A stretch of DNA of 62,180 bases from an uncultured Bacteroidia bacterium (GCA_902783365.1 CACZQL010000095.1:1-62180), one strand, 5' to 3'; positions 18,901-26,947 are shown, counted from the stretch's first letter. The notes: a model not told the origin generated them from the letters alone. Program-made: numbers and translations.

Positions 18901-19446
18901 GTTTGCAGACCTCCCATGGACTTCGAGGCCTATTATGTCTGGGAGAACTCCGTTTTCGGCACTCAGCTGCGTTGGGAGGCTCCTACTCAGACTCAGGGTT
19001 ATCTCACCCAGTACGCCGTTTACAGAGGCACTGACATGACAGCGATGGAATGCATCGCTTACGTGGAGAACGATCCGCAAGCCAGCGAATACGAGTACTT
19101 CGACGTGTTGGAAGCGGCAGGAGAGTTCTTCTACTATGTGATGGCCGACTATGGCGACCATGGTCAATGCCTCACGGAGGCCATGTTAGTGAACATCACG
19201 GCTGTTGATGAGGCCTCGTCAACGTTACGTTTGTACCCGAACCCCACTCATGGTGAGGTAGTCATCGAGGGTGCTGTGACGGGTGAGGTCCAGGTGATCA
19301 ACGCTTTGGGCCAAGTGGTATATTCCACCGCCATTGAGGGTGAGCAGACGGTTCTCGACCTCTCCCATCTGGTGAAGGGACTCTATTGGGTCACCACCAT
19401 CGACCGTGACGGGAGACGGCAGGGCGTGAAGGTATTGCTACAATAA
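15901..19446 (+). CDS. Arginine-gingipain (Rgp)-like C25 peptidase with T9SS signal, copy 2
   Basis: A 1181-residue secreted peptidase. Signal peptide 1-19, C25 propeptide to about 231, catalytic domain about 232-595, then two PKD/Ig-like domains alternating with Fn3 domains (about 675-1090) and a T9SS type A sorting domain (YPNPTHGEVVIEG...KGLYWV). H444 and C477 match RgpB H211/C244 (spacing 33); D392 aligns with S1 D163 and W520 with W284 after a three-residue insertion. The aligned propeptide junction is K231-Y232, again Lys not Arg. An upstream in-frame TTG at 15871 is rejected because it is part of the -7 box. The adhesin half differs from copy 1, so substrates or surface targets may differ. 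It has its own promoter region. Confidence 0.93.
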   Translation: MKKLTLLLLMLLPFITFAQQWTGISSDEPSTLTTSLVSSSESMVRVHLQVPGFYTLEVNTPRGNAQIISVPKAVSTSEAGEPCLPMIAIPAIVGDQQHYSIKVVDANYLDYGMEVAPSKGDFSRQIDPADVPYTYGPAYSTDAFFPAEQVGLYEPYILRDFRGQNMVIHPFAYNPVTKTLRVYYDMTIEMYSDGQPGENTLNRKSNAMKMDPEIKALYENHFINYTAATAKYTPVDETGELLIICHDAFMSAMEPFVNWKRQIGRPTTMVGTSTAGATSEAIKAYVQAQYNANNNISHILLVGDNAQIQGYYAYNGGYSGRSDNWFGQVAGNDFYNDVIVGRFSAESLDHVTTQVNKVIHYERDINATDTWLSTGTGVATVAGSGGHFGEDDWEHIDNIRNDLLAYNYTEVYRDYPSGGGASSNSATLSSHINAGVSIINYCNHGSETSWGVFGYSNSNVNALTNVNKLPFIWSVACLNGKYDHYQPCFAETWLRATNGNDVQQPTGAIGGMFSYISQPWVPPMYGQDEMVDVLIESHSNNIKRTLGGISFDGNMKIIDQYGTNNASGMGTYMCWILFGDPTLTVRTAIPTNMNVTHAPTLGTNNTTFTVNAPNGNGAVATLSRDNQIMGSATITNGSCNISFAAPGTPGQATLTVFGYNKITYVATINITSGGTNPITLNVMANPQVIAQGQSTQLNANATGGNGSFTYSWSPATSLSNPSIANPIANPTTTTNYTCTVSSNGQSQTSGCKVTVVCPPTNLTANVNGQSVQLQWTAPTDAESYNVYRNGSLLTQGVNGTTYTDRNVPNGTYTYYLVTNYAGVTSPNSSSVSATVNATISVNATASPALIAQGGSSTLNAMVTGGTGVATYSWTPAGSLDNPNSMTPVATPTETTTYTVTVTRGGLTATAQVTVQVVTPPTEIQVTQRIDVQDQVLIVWTAPALASTYNVYDNGTMIQSGITLTQTEVSSLDNGTHCFTVSAVYQNVESPESEEACVEIFVCRPPMDFEAYYVWENSVFGTQLRWEAPTQTQGYLTQYAVYRGTDMTAMECIAYVENDPQASEYEYFDVLEAAGEFFYYVMADYGDHGQCLTEAMLVNITAVDEASSTLRLYPNPTHGEVVIEGAVTGEVQVINALGQVVYSTAIEGEQTVLDLSHLVKGLYWVTTIDRDGRRQGVKVLLQ

Positions 19447-19448
19447 AA

Positions 19449-19474
19449 TGCCTCCCCCCCCTCTCCAAAGGGAG
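19449..19474. repeat. GC-rich hairpin after the third gingipain-like gene
   Basis: A C-run followed by CTCTCC, AAA and GGGAGGAGG can fold into a strong hairpin just after the stop at 19446. No T-run follows, so its role as terminator is uncertain; it looks like a short dispersed repeat. Confidence 0.5.
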
Positions 19475-19560
19475 GAGGCGGGCACATCGGAATAGGAACA
19501 CCGTTCAGGATGGACACACCATTGAGGGGTAACACCATTGAGGGCGGAAAAAAACATTGA

Positions 19561-19642
19561 GGGCGGACACACAGGTCCGCCCCTACGACGAGGGGCCTAT
19601 TCCAGAACAATGACCTGTAGGGGCGGACCCATGTGTCCGCCC
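19561..19642. repeat. Inverted pair of 26-bp REP-like hairpins
   Basis: GGGCGGAC and GTCCGCCC form an 8-bp stem at 19561-19582 and again at 19621-19642. With flanks, the 26-base unit at 19561-19586 recurs in opposite orientation at 19617-19642, differing at two positions. The pair could fold as one large cruciform. CATTGAGGG also recurs three times just upstream (about 19520-19563). Confidence 0.85.
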
Positions 19643-19674
19643 TTGCGTATTAATGACCATTGGTTAGAAAAAAT

Positions 19675-19702
19675 ATTCCGCATTCCGCATTCCGCATTCC
19701 GA
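19675..19702. repeat. 7-bp-period repeat island
   Basis: ATTCCGC three times followed by ATTCCGA, in the leader region before the -7 box of the beta-CASP gene. Confidence 0.85.
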
Positions 19703-19712
19703 ATTATATTCG

Positions 19713-19720
19713 TATCTTTG
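19713..19720 (+). promoter_or_regulatory. -7 promoter box for the beta-CASP gene
   Basis: TATCTTTG matches TAnnTTTG, 21 bases before the ATG at 19742. Confidence 0.65.
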
Positions 19721-19741
19721 GAGCCTTAATTCGGAACAAGT

Positions 19742-21154
19742 ATGAAAATCAAATTCATTGGTGCCGCTAAAGAAGTTACTGGAAGCAAGCACCTTATCAC
19801 TACCGACCACGGAAAGAAAATCCTGCTCGACTGCGGAATGTTCCAAGGAAAAGGCCTTGAAACCGACGCCGCCAACCGCAACACCATGGTCGATCCAAAA
19901 GAAGTCGATTATATCATCCTCACTCACGCCCATATCGACCACTGCGGCCTCATCCCCTATTTCTATAAAAAAGGCTTCAAGGGACAGGTGGTCTGCACCG
20001 ACGCCACCCGCGACCTTTGCAACATCATGCTGCCCGACAGCGGCTTCATCCAAGAAAACGATATGGAATGGTTCAACCAAAAACGCCGCAGACAAGGCCT
20101 GCCCGCCCTTGAGCCCATCTATACCGAAAAAGACGCCCGCGAATGCATGGAGCTCTTCCTCAGCGTCGCCTACAACCACTACGTCTATCTCGACAACAAC
20201 ATCAAGGTCAAGTTCAACAACACCGGACACCTCCTCGGCTCCGGCTGCGCCACCATCGAGATTGACGAAGGCGGCGACATGACCCGCATCGCCTATACCG
20301 GCGACATCGGTCGCGAATACAACTACCTGCTCCGCTCCCCAGAACCCTTCCCCCACTGCGACTACCTCATCACCGAAGCCACCTACGGCAACCGCCTCCA
20401 TAGCGACCGCACCAACGCAGAACAGCAATTATTAGATATAATTTACCATACTTGTGTTGAAAAACGTGGTAAACTCATCATTCCCTCCTTCGCGGTGAGC
20501 CGCACCCAGGAAATCGTCTATCTGCTCAACAACTTCTACAACGAGGGCAAACTGCCCGAGAAGATTCCGGTGTTTGTCGATAGCCCCCTCGCCGTCAACG
20601 CCACAGAGATTTTCCGTATGCATCTCAACCTCTTCAACGACGACGTGAAGAACGTGATTGAGTTCGACCCCGACCCCTTCGGGTTCAACAGCCTCACCTT
20701 CATCCGCGACGTCAACCAATCGAAAGCCCTCAACGACCGTACCGACCCATGCATCATCATCTCCGCTTCGGGCATGATGGAGGCCGGACGCGTGAAACAC
20801 CACCTGGCCAACAGCATCTCCAACCCGAGGAACTCCATCCTCGCCATCGGCTACTGTTCGCCAGAGACCCTCGGCGCCAAAATCCTCGCCGAACCCCATC
20901 CCGAAGTTGTTTCCATCTTCGGCAACGAACACACGGTGAAAGCCGAGATCTACTCCATCGACGCCTTCAGCGGCCATGGCGACTACAGCGAACTGGCCGA
21001 CTACCTGAAATGCCAAGACCCCTCCAAGATCAAGAAAACCTTCCTCGTCCACGGCGACCCCGATGCCCTGCAATACTACAAACGCGTGCTGCGCAAAGAA
21101 GGCTGGGACAACATCGTCATCCCCGAACCGGGCGAGACCTTTGAACTGAAATAA
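19742..21154 (+). CDS. Beta-CASP metallo-beta-lactamase-fold ribonuclease-like protein
   Basis: A 470-residue MBL-fold hydrolase. The zinc motif H-x-H-x-D-H is at residues 62-67 (THAHIDHCG), with further metal histidines in NTGHLLGSG and a beta-CASP region (SFAVSRTQEIVYLLN, PVFVDSPLAV) and the C-terminal SASGMMEAGRVKHH and HGDP motifs. The family (CPSF73-like, KH-less) contains RNA exo/endonucleases. It probably acts in the cytoplasm on RNA. It is followed 15 bases later by hisS and may be in an operon with hisS and hutH. Substrate is unknown. Confidence 0.88.
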   Translation: MKIKFIGAAKEVTGSKHLITTDHGKKILLDCGMFQGKGLETDAANRNTMVDPKEVDYIILTHAHIDHCGLIPYFYKKGFKGQVVCTDATRDLCNIMLPDSGFIQENDMEWFNQKRRRQGLPALEPIYTEKDARECMELFLSVAYNHYVYLDNNIKVKFNNTGHLLGSGCATIEIDEGGDMTRIAYTGDIGREYNYLLRSPEPFPHCDYLITEATYGNRLHSDRTNAEQQLLDIIYHTCVEKRGKLIIPSFAVSRTQEIVYLLNNFYNEGKLPEKIPVFVDSPLAVNATEIFRMHLNLFNDDVKNVIEFDPDPFGFNSLTFIRDVNQSKALNDRTDPCIIISASGMMEAGRVKHHLANSISNPRNSILAIGYCSPETLGAKILAEPHPEVVSIFGNEHTVKAEIYSIDAFSGHGDYSELADYLKCQDPSKIKKTFLVHGDPDALQYYKRVLRKEGWDNIVIPEPGETFELK

Positions 21155-21169
21155 CACCTCTTTTATATT

Positions 21170-22522
21170 ATGGCACAAAAACCATCCATCCCAAAAGGCA
21201 CCCGCGACTTCCTCCCGGAAGTCATGGTGCGCCGCAACTATATCTTCGACACCATCAAATCCGTGTTCAAACGCTACGGATTCCTCCCCATCGAGACCCC
21301 TTCGATGGAGAACCTCAGCACCCTGCTCGGGAAATATGGCGAGGAAGGCGACAAACTGCTGTTCCGCATCCTCAACTCCGGTGACTTCATGTCGGGCGTG
21401 GAACAACACGGCGAACCCCTCGAATCCCTGAAACTGGCCGGCAAAATCAGCGAGAAAGGCCTGCGCTACGACCTCACGGTGCCCTTTGCCCGCTTCGTCA
21501 CCATGTACCGCGACCAAATCGCCTTCCCCTTCAAACGCTACCAGATACAACCCGTGTGGCGCGCCGACCGCCCCCAGAAAGGTCGCTACCGCGAGTTCTG
21601 CCAATGCGACGTTGACATCATCGGGAGCAACTCCCTGCTCAACGAGGCGGAACTGGTGAATATCGTCAATGACGTGTTCAATTTATTGAAAATCAACGTA
21701 ATATTAAAAATCAACAACCGCAAGGTGTTGGCTGGCATCGCCGAATACATTGGAAAAACGGATGCCTTGGTCGATATCACCGTGGCCATCGACAAACTCG
21801 ACAAAATCGGCATTGAGGCCGTCAACGCGGAACTGGCCGAGAAGGGATTGGAAGCCGAAGCCATTGAGAAGCTGCAGCCCATCCTCTTCATGCAAGGCAA
21901 CACCCGCGAGAAACTGGCTCAGCTGAAGCCCCTGCTCACCAACGAGGTGGGACAGAAAGGCATCGAGGAGCTGGAGACCCTGTTCGACTACATCGACGAC
22001 ATGGAACTCGGCATCGAGACCGAGCTCGACCTCACCCTGGCCCGTGGCCTCAACTACTACACGGGCGCCATCTTCGAGGTGAAAGCCAAAGACTTCCCCA
22101 TGGGCAGCATCTCCGGCGGTGGACGTTACGACAACCTCACGGGCATCTTCGGACTGCCCAACGTGTCGGGTGTGGGTATCAGCTTCGGCGCCGACCGCAT
22201 CTACGACGTGCTTGAAGGCCTCAAGCTCTTCCCAGAAACCATGTCGGAAAGCACCCAGGTGATCTTCCTCAACTTCGGAAAGAACGAGGAACGGTACTGC
22301 CTGAAACACTTGCGCAAGCTCCGCCAAAAAGGCATCAACGCCGAAATCTACCCCGACGCCGCCAAGATCCAGAAACAAATGAAATACGCCGACCAACGCA
22401 ACATCCCCATCGTGATCATCGCCGGCGAAAACGAAGTGGCCAACCAAACCCTCACCGTGAAATGGATGAAAGAGGGAAGACAGGAGACCATCGCTGCAGA
22501 GAATTTAGAATTTAGAATCTAG
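21170..22522 (+). CDS. hisS: Histidine--tRNA ligase
   Basis: A 450-residue class II aminoacyl-tRNA synthetase of normal length. Seen: the KGTRDFLP opening, motif 2 region ([21 protein letters not shown]), the [13 protein letters not shown]is-A segment and SGGGRYDNL, and a C-terminal anticodon-binding domain. It charges tRNA-His in the cytoplasm. The last codons (ENLEFRI, stop) are written by a 7-bp repeat array, suggesting the original C-terminus was altered by repeat growth. hutH begins seven bases downstream. Confidence 0.96.
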   Translation: MAQKPSIPKGTRDFLPEVMVRRNYIFDTIKSVFKRYGFLPIETPSMENLSTLLGKYGEEGDKLLFRILNSGDFMSGVEQHGEPLESLKLAGKISEKGLRYDLTVPFARFVTMYRDQIAFPFKRYQIQPVWRADRPQKGRYREFCQCDVDIIGSNSLLNEAELVNIVNDVFNLLKINVILKINNRKVLAGIAEYIGKTDALVDITVAIDKLDKIGIEAVNAELAEKGLEAEAIEKLQPILFMQGNTREKLAQLKPLLTNEVGQKGIEELETLFDYIDDMELGIETELDLTLARGLNYYTGAIFEVKAKDFPMGSISGGGRYDNLTGIFGLPNVSGVGISFGADRIYDVLEGLKLFPETMSESTQVIFLNFGKNEERYCLKHLRKLRQKGINAEIYPDAAKIQKQMKYADQRNIPIVIIAGENEVANQTLTVKWMKEGRQETIAAENLEFRI

Positions 22523-22524
22523 AG
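22500..22524. repeat. 7-bp-period repeat across the hisS stop codon
   Basis: AGAATTT, AGAATTT, AGAATCT, AGAG. The array encodes the last residues and stop of hisS and ends just before the hutH start. Confidence 0.85.
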
Positions 22525-22529
22525 ATATT

Positions 22530-24047
22530 ATGATGAAAAAGACACACAAGATTAGTCCCAAAGAATTGACATTCAAGCAAGTTGATGAGATACTCAACAA
22601 ACATTACCAACTGGAGCTCTCCGCGGAGGCCGTCAAACGCATCCAGCATTGCCGCGACTACCTCGACAAGAAGATGGAGAACCCCGAGAAGCCTATCTAC
22701 GGCGTGACCACCGGTTTCGGCTCGTTGTGCGACCACAGCATCTCGAAGGAGGACCTCAGCACGTTGCAGAAGAACCTCGTGATGTCGCATGCCTGCGGCA
22801 CCGGCGAGATGGTGCCCGAGGAAATCATCCGCCTCATGCTCCTGCTCAAGGTGCAGAGCCTGAGTTACGGCAACAGCGGCGTGCAGGTCATCACCGTGCA
22901 ACGCCTCATCGATTTCTTCAACAACGACGTGCTGCCTGTGGTCTATAACCAAGGCTCGTTAGGCGCTTCTGGTGACCTGGCCCCGTTGGCCAACCTAATG
23001 CTGCCCCTGCTCGGCTTGGGCGAGGTGCATTACCAAGGCAAGATCGTCCCCGCCAAGGAGGTGCTCGACCAGTTCGGTTGGGAGCCCATCACCTTGCAGT
23101 CGAAAGAGGGTCTGGCCTTGCTCAACGGCACCCAGTTCATGAGCAGCTACGGCACCTACGTGCTGCTGAAGGCCTTCCGTTTGAGCTATCTGGCCGACCT
23201 CATCGGCGCCGTTTCGTTGGAGGCCTTCGACGGACGCATCGAGCCGTTCTACGACCAAGTGCATCAGATCCGCCACCACAACGGACAGATCGTCACCGCC
23301 AAGCGCATCCGTCAGTTCACCGAGGGCAGCCAGCTGATCGCCCGCGAGAAAAAACACGTGCAAGACCCCTACTCGTTCCGCTGCATGCCTCAGGTACATG
23401 GTGCCTCCAAGGATGCCATCGACTACGTGGCCTCAGTGTTCAGTGAGGAAATCAACGCCGTCACCGACAACCCGACCATCTTCCCCGACGAGGACCTGGT
23501 GATTTCGGCGGGCAACTTCCACGGCCAGCCTTTGGCCATCACCTTGGACTTCCTCGCCATCGCCATGGCAGAGCTGGGCAATATCAGCGAACGCCGTGTG
23601 TATCAGCTCATCAGCGGCAAGCGTGACCTTCCTTCCTTCCTCGTGGCTGAACCCGGACTCAACTCGGGCTTCATGATTCCCCAATACGCCGCCGCCGCCA
23701 TCGTCAGCCAAAGCAAGCAGCTCTGCACCCCGGCCTCCGTTGACAGCATCGAGTCGTCACAAGGCCAGGAAGACCATGTGAGCATGGGCGCCAATGCCGC
23801 CACCAAGGCCTTGAGAGTGGCTGAAAACCTGGAAAGAGTGCTGGCCATCGAGCTCCTGAACGCCGCACAAGCCCTGGAGTTCCGCCGCCCGCTCAAGTCG
23901 TCGAAAGTCATCGAGAAGTTCGTGGCCGACTACCGCAAGGTGGTGGAGTTTGTGCGCGTGGACAAAGTGATGTACACCGAGATTGCCAAGAGCGTGCAGT
24001 TCATCAAGGACTATCCGCTGGCCTTCGACCTGCTGAAAAACGAATAA
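22530..24047 (+). CDS. hutH: Histidine ammonia-lyase
   Basis: A 505-residue member of the HAL/PAL family. The MIO cofactor tripeptide A-S-G is at residues 146-148 within GSLGASGDLAPLANL. The SHACGTGE histidine (HAL H83 equivalent) and the SSQGQEDHVSMG glutamate (HAL E414 equivalent) favour histidine over phenylalanine or tyrosine as substrate. It converts histidine to urocanate plus ammonia in the cytoplasm. No hutU, hutI or hutG is nearby; instead it follows hisS with a seven-base gap, so one transcript would encode both charging and breakdown of histidine. Confidence 0.93.
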   Translation: MMKKTHKISPKELTFKQVDEILNKHYQLELSAEAVKRIQHCRDYLDKKMENPEKPIYGVTTGFGSLCDHSISKEDLSTLQKNLVMSHACGTGEMVPEEIIRLMLLLKVQSLSYGNSGVQVITVQRLIDFFNNDVLPVVYNQGSLGASGDLAPLANLMLPLLGLGEVHYQGKIVPAKEVLDQFGWEPITLQSKEGLALLNGTQFMSSYGTYVLLKAFRLSYLADLIGAVSLEAFDGRIEPFYDQVHQIRHHNGQIVTAKRIRQFTEGSQLIAREKKHVQDPYSFRCMPQVHGASKDAIDYVASVFSEEINAVTDNPTIFPDEDLVISAGNFHGQPLAITLDFLAIAMAELGNISERRVYQLISGKRDLPSFLVAEPGLNSGFMIPQYAAAAIVSQSKQLCTPASVDSIESSQGQEDHVSMGANAATKALRVAENLERVLAIELLNAAQALEFRRPLKSSKVIEKFVADYRKVVEFVRVDKVMYTEIAKSVQFIKDYPLAFDLLKNE

Positions 24048-24053
24048 CACGAT

Positions 24054-24578
24054 ATGGAAACCAACAACGACCTTGTACAGCCCTTCAAACGTCCCCCCGG
24101 CATGACCTTCCTGCTGGTGCTGTCGTTTATCAACGCCTGCCTCCAAATCTTCGGCTCCCTGATTATGTATGTGGGGACCCCTGTGCTGGAGGAGATACTG
24201 GCCTCGGGGCAGATGGAGGATTACATGGGACCCCTTTTCAACGCCATGGACGAGGGGATGCGGGAGGCTTATCTCGCCGAGATGGAATTCCGCGCCTCCA
24301 TCAATCCGCTATATTACCTGTTCAACCTGATGCTTTACATCGGCTCTTTGATGGGTGTCCTCAAGATGTTCAAGTTGCATCGTGTTGGTTTCCATACCTA
24401 TAGCATCTCACAGATGCTAATCCTGATCAACAGCGTGGTCTTCATCTATTCCAGCAAGGGCAGAACCGGCTTCTTCAGCGAGTTCCTGACCACGCTGATG
24501 CTCATTTTGATTTACCATCTCTTCTTCAAAAGGATAGAGATGCAGGAATCCTCTAAAAACCAAGACTATGGCGCGTGA
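24054..24578 (+). CDS. Four-helix membrane protein of unknown function
   Basis: A 174-residue integral membrane protein, family not recognised. Hydrophobic segments lie at about 17-38, 82-103, 115-132 and 140-158; the loop between the first two (about 40-80) is acidic and rich in Met and Glu. It starts seven bases after hutH and overlaps the following membrane-protein gene by 11 bases, so the three are likely co-transcribed. No catalytic motif is visible. Confidence 0.75.
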   Translation: METNNDLVQPFKRPPGMTFLLVLSFINACLQIFGSLIMYVGTPVLEEILASGQMEDYMGPLFNAMDEGMREAYLAEMEFRASINPLYYLFNLMLYIGSLMGVLKMFKLHRVGFHTYSISQMLILINSVVFIYSSKGRTGFFSEFLTTLMLILIYHLFFKRIEMQESSKNQDYGA

Positions 24579-25089
24579 GAGCAAGTTTTTCGACCTGAAA
24601 CCCGAGCTGACCTTGGCGATGAAGCTGGCGGCAACCTTCGCCATCACCTATTATGGGATGCTGTTTCTGTATCAGGTGCTGACTGTGGTGTTGTACCACT
24701 ATTCGCTCGACTCCTACTATCTCGGCGGAAGCGACACTCCGGAGAGCAACACACGCAACTTGGTTTTCCTGATTATCGACCTGGTGCTTTCGGCCTTGTT
24801 GGTCTTCAGCTTGATACTGATTTTCAGAAAAAAAACCTCGGGGAAAGCCCTCTTTGTGGGGATGTCCATTTTGCTCATCGGCTTCCAACTGTTTACCACG
24901 GGATTCCACCCTTGGGTGAAATACGCCCTGGAGGTGTTGATGGTGCTTATCATCGCCCCAATCAAGACGAAGAAGAAGATCAAGGTGAAAGACGGGAAGC
25001 TTCAGATTGAGACGTTGCTTCAGGAGAGTGCCGACAAGGAGTCGGCGTCAGCGGGTTCCGGCTCCGGCAATTCCGGTTCCGGGGAATAG
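24568..25089 (+). CDS. Membrane protein with Gly/Ser-rich tail, unknown function
   Basis: A 173-residue protein with about four transmembrane segments (20-42, 66-86, 92-110, 114-132), a basic stretch (TKKKIKVK) after the last and a low-complexity Ser/Gly/Glu tail (last ~20 residues). Start overlaps the previous gene by 11 bases. Its last 70 coding bases overlap, on the other strand, the end of the M23 peptidase gene, an unusually long tail-to-tail overlap. Family not recognised. Confidence 0.72.
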   Translation: MARESKFFDLKPELTLAMKLAATFAITYYGMLFLYQVLTVVLYHYSLDSYYLGGSDTPESNTRNLVFLIIDLVLSALLVFSLILIFRKKTSGKALFVGMSILLIGFQLFTTGFHPWVKYALEVLMVLIIAPIKTKKKIKVKDGKLQIETLLQESADKESASAGSGSGNSGSGE

Positions 25090-26366
25090 AACTCCGGCAC
25101 TTCGGGACGTTTCATCGCGTTCATCCAATATTCCACTGCTTTTTTGAACTCCGGCATATCCGATGCCTTGATGGGGTCGGCGGGAGGCGATTCGAGTTTG
25201 AGCGGATCGACGGGGGTGCCGTTTTTGAACACACGGAAATCGAGGTGGGGACCCGTGGAAGCGCCCGTGCTACCCACATAGCCAATCACCTGTCCTTGTT
25301 TCACCCGGACGCCTTCGGCAATGCCAGGGGCATATTTCGACAGGTGCATATAGCTGGTGGTGTAGGTAGTGTTGTGTTTGATTTTCAAGTAATAGCCGGC
25401 GCCTCTGGCCTGATAAGCCTTTTTGATGACCACGCCGTCGCCGATGCTGCTGACAGGGGTGCCGACGGGAGCCGCATAGTCCACACCATGGTGGGGCCGG
25501 TAGTACTTGAACACCGGATGGAGGCGGCTGTTGGAGAAGTAGGAGCTGATACGCCGATAATTCAGGGGCGCCTTGAGGAAAGCCTTGCGGAGGTTCTCCC
25601 CTTTCTCGTTATAGAAGCCTTGAAGGCCGTCCTGTTCGTAGGCGAGGGCGCGCAGGGTGTCGCCCGCGTGGATGAACTCGGAGTAGATGACCTCGCCCAT
25701 GCCCACCGGCTGTCCGTCGATATACTGGCGGTCATACACCACATCGAAGCGGTCGCCTTCCTGGATGCCGAAGAAGTCGATGGTCCAGGCATACACATCG
25801 GAGAGATGGACCGCGAGGCTGGCGTCGCCGCCATTTTTGAGGACAGCGTTCCAGAGGGAGGAGGTGATGACCCCCGAGGTACGGGCGGGTCTCACCTCCA
25901 GTTCCTTTTGGAAACGCCAGGCCGTGAGTGAGTCGGTCAGGCTGAACAGCGCGTAGTTGCGCCGGTCAATTTCATAGATCCAGAAGAGGGGCTCCTCGAT
26001 GGTGTCGTTGGTGAGGATGAAATAGTACCGGTTGCCGGAGCGTATCTTGCTCACATCGAACACCTCCCTGTGGTTGCGCGCGATATGTTCGGTCACCTGG
26101 GGGCTGATACCCTTGGCCGCAAACAGGGTGGAGAGGAACTGACCCGGCTCGATCTGGCCTTCCTCGACATAGAGCGTGTCGGTGCGGATGCCATAAAGAT
26201 AGGTCGGTTCCGAAACTGCCAAAGAGTCAAAGTCGGAGGGGTCGTAACCAGGTTCCCCGCGATGGTCGCAGGAGCGGGCGCAATAGCCGATAAGGAAGGC
26301 CAGTGCGACGAGGGGCAGCACCACAAACAGGAGTACCCTTTTCCAATGGATCTGTCTCAGGTTCAT
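25020..26366 (-). CDS. M23 family metallopeptidase (LytM domain)
   Basis: A 448-residue envelope protein with one N-terminal transmembrane or signal-anchor segment (about 10-28), a central region of two OapA/LysM-like beta units (about 65-260), and a C-terminal M23 domain. Zinc ligands are H292 and D296 (HHGVD) and H374/D376 (GPHLDFR); the second histidine of the usual H-x-H is Asp, a variant seen in many Bacteroidetes M23 proteins and possibly compatible with either activity or a regulatory role. The end is Pro/Glu-rich. The start overlaps iorB by four bases, so it is in the iorAB operon. Likely acts on cross-links in periplasmic peptidoglycan. Confidence 0.88.
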   Translation of the reverse strand: MNLRQIHWKRVLLFVVLPLVALAFLIGYCARSCDHRGEPGYDPSDFDSLAVSEPTYLYGIRTDTLYVEEGQIEPGQFLSTLFAAKGISPQVTEHIARNHREVFDVSKIRSGNRYYFILTNDTIEEPLFWIYEIDRRNYALFSLTDSLTAWRFQKELEVRPARTSGVITSSLWNAVLKNGGDASLAVHLSDVYAWTIDFFGIQEGDRFDVVYDRQYIDGQPVGMGEVIYSEFIHAGDTLRALAYEQDGLQGFYNEKGENLRKAFLKAPLNYRRISSYFSNSRLHPVFKYYRPHHGVDYAAPVGTPVSSIGDGVVIKKAYQARGAGYYLKIKHNTTYTTSYMHLSKYAPGIAEGVRVKQGQVIGYVGSTGASTGPHLDFRVFKNGTPVDPLKLESPPADPIKASDMPEFKKAVEYWMNAMKRPEVPEFYSPEPELPEPEPADADSLSALS

Positions 26367-26935
26367 TTCTTTGTAGCCTGTTCGTAGCCCGCATGAAGGG
26401 CTTGCATGTTTTGTTCGACGACCTCAGCGCCTTTGTTGCCGAAGATGTGTGTGATGGCCTCTTCCACTTTGCTCAGTTCAATGCCGAGGTAGGGCACCGT
26501 GGCGCCGAGCAACACCATGTTGGAGCGGGCCTTGATGGCCTTGGCGATCTCGGAGGCGTTGAAGCTCACGAGGTTCTTGATCTTGGCCAGTTCAGCGTTG
26601 ACCTTTTCCATGTCGGGATAGTTGCTGATGTTGACGAAGGGGTCGTTGTTGGTGATGATCCATCCTTCCTTGGAGAGCCAGGGCAGGTAGCGGAGGGCTT
26701 CCATGGGTTCGGAAGAGAGGATGATGTCGGCTTGTCCTTCGGGGATGACGTCGGCGAAAATCTCGTCGCTCGAGAGGCGGAGGTGCGAGAACACGGAGCC
26801 GCCGCGTTGCGACATGCCGTGGATTTCCGACTGTTTGAGGTTAAGGCCCATATTCAGGGCGGCGTCAGAGATGATTTTGGCCACGGACACGATGCCGTCG
26901 CCGCCCACGCCGCATAATACGATATCTTTTTTCAT
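26363..26935 (-). CDS. iorB: Indolepyruvate oxidoreductase subunit beta
   Basis: A 190-residue gamma-type domain of 2-oxoacid:acceptor oxidoreductases, of normal IorB length. The opening GVGGDGIVSVAKI nucleotide-like loop and the SEIHGMSQRGGSVFSHLR motif are characteristic. With IorA it oxidatively decarboxylates aryl pyruvates such as indolepyruvate to aryl-acetyl-CoA, reducing ferredoxin, under anaerobic conditions. The gene starts 12 bases after iorA and overlaps the M23 gene at its end. Confidence 0.92.
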   Translation of the reverse strand: MKKDIVLCGVGGDGIVSVAKIISDAALNMGLNLKQSEIHGMSQRGGSVFSHLRLSSDEIFADVIPEGQADIILSSEPMEALRYLPWLSKEGWIITNNDPFVNISNYPDMEKVNAELAKIKNLVSFNASEIAKAIKARSNMVLLGATVPYLGIELSKVEEAITHIFGNKGAEVVEQNMQALHAGYEQATKK

Positions 26936-26947
26936 GTTGTTATAAGA

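Noticed and set aside
22530..24047. Phenylalanine or tyrosine ammonia-lyase
   Set aside because: The His in SHACGTGE together with the Glu in QEDHVSMG match histidine ammonia-lyase; PAL and TAL lack that Glu.
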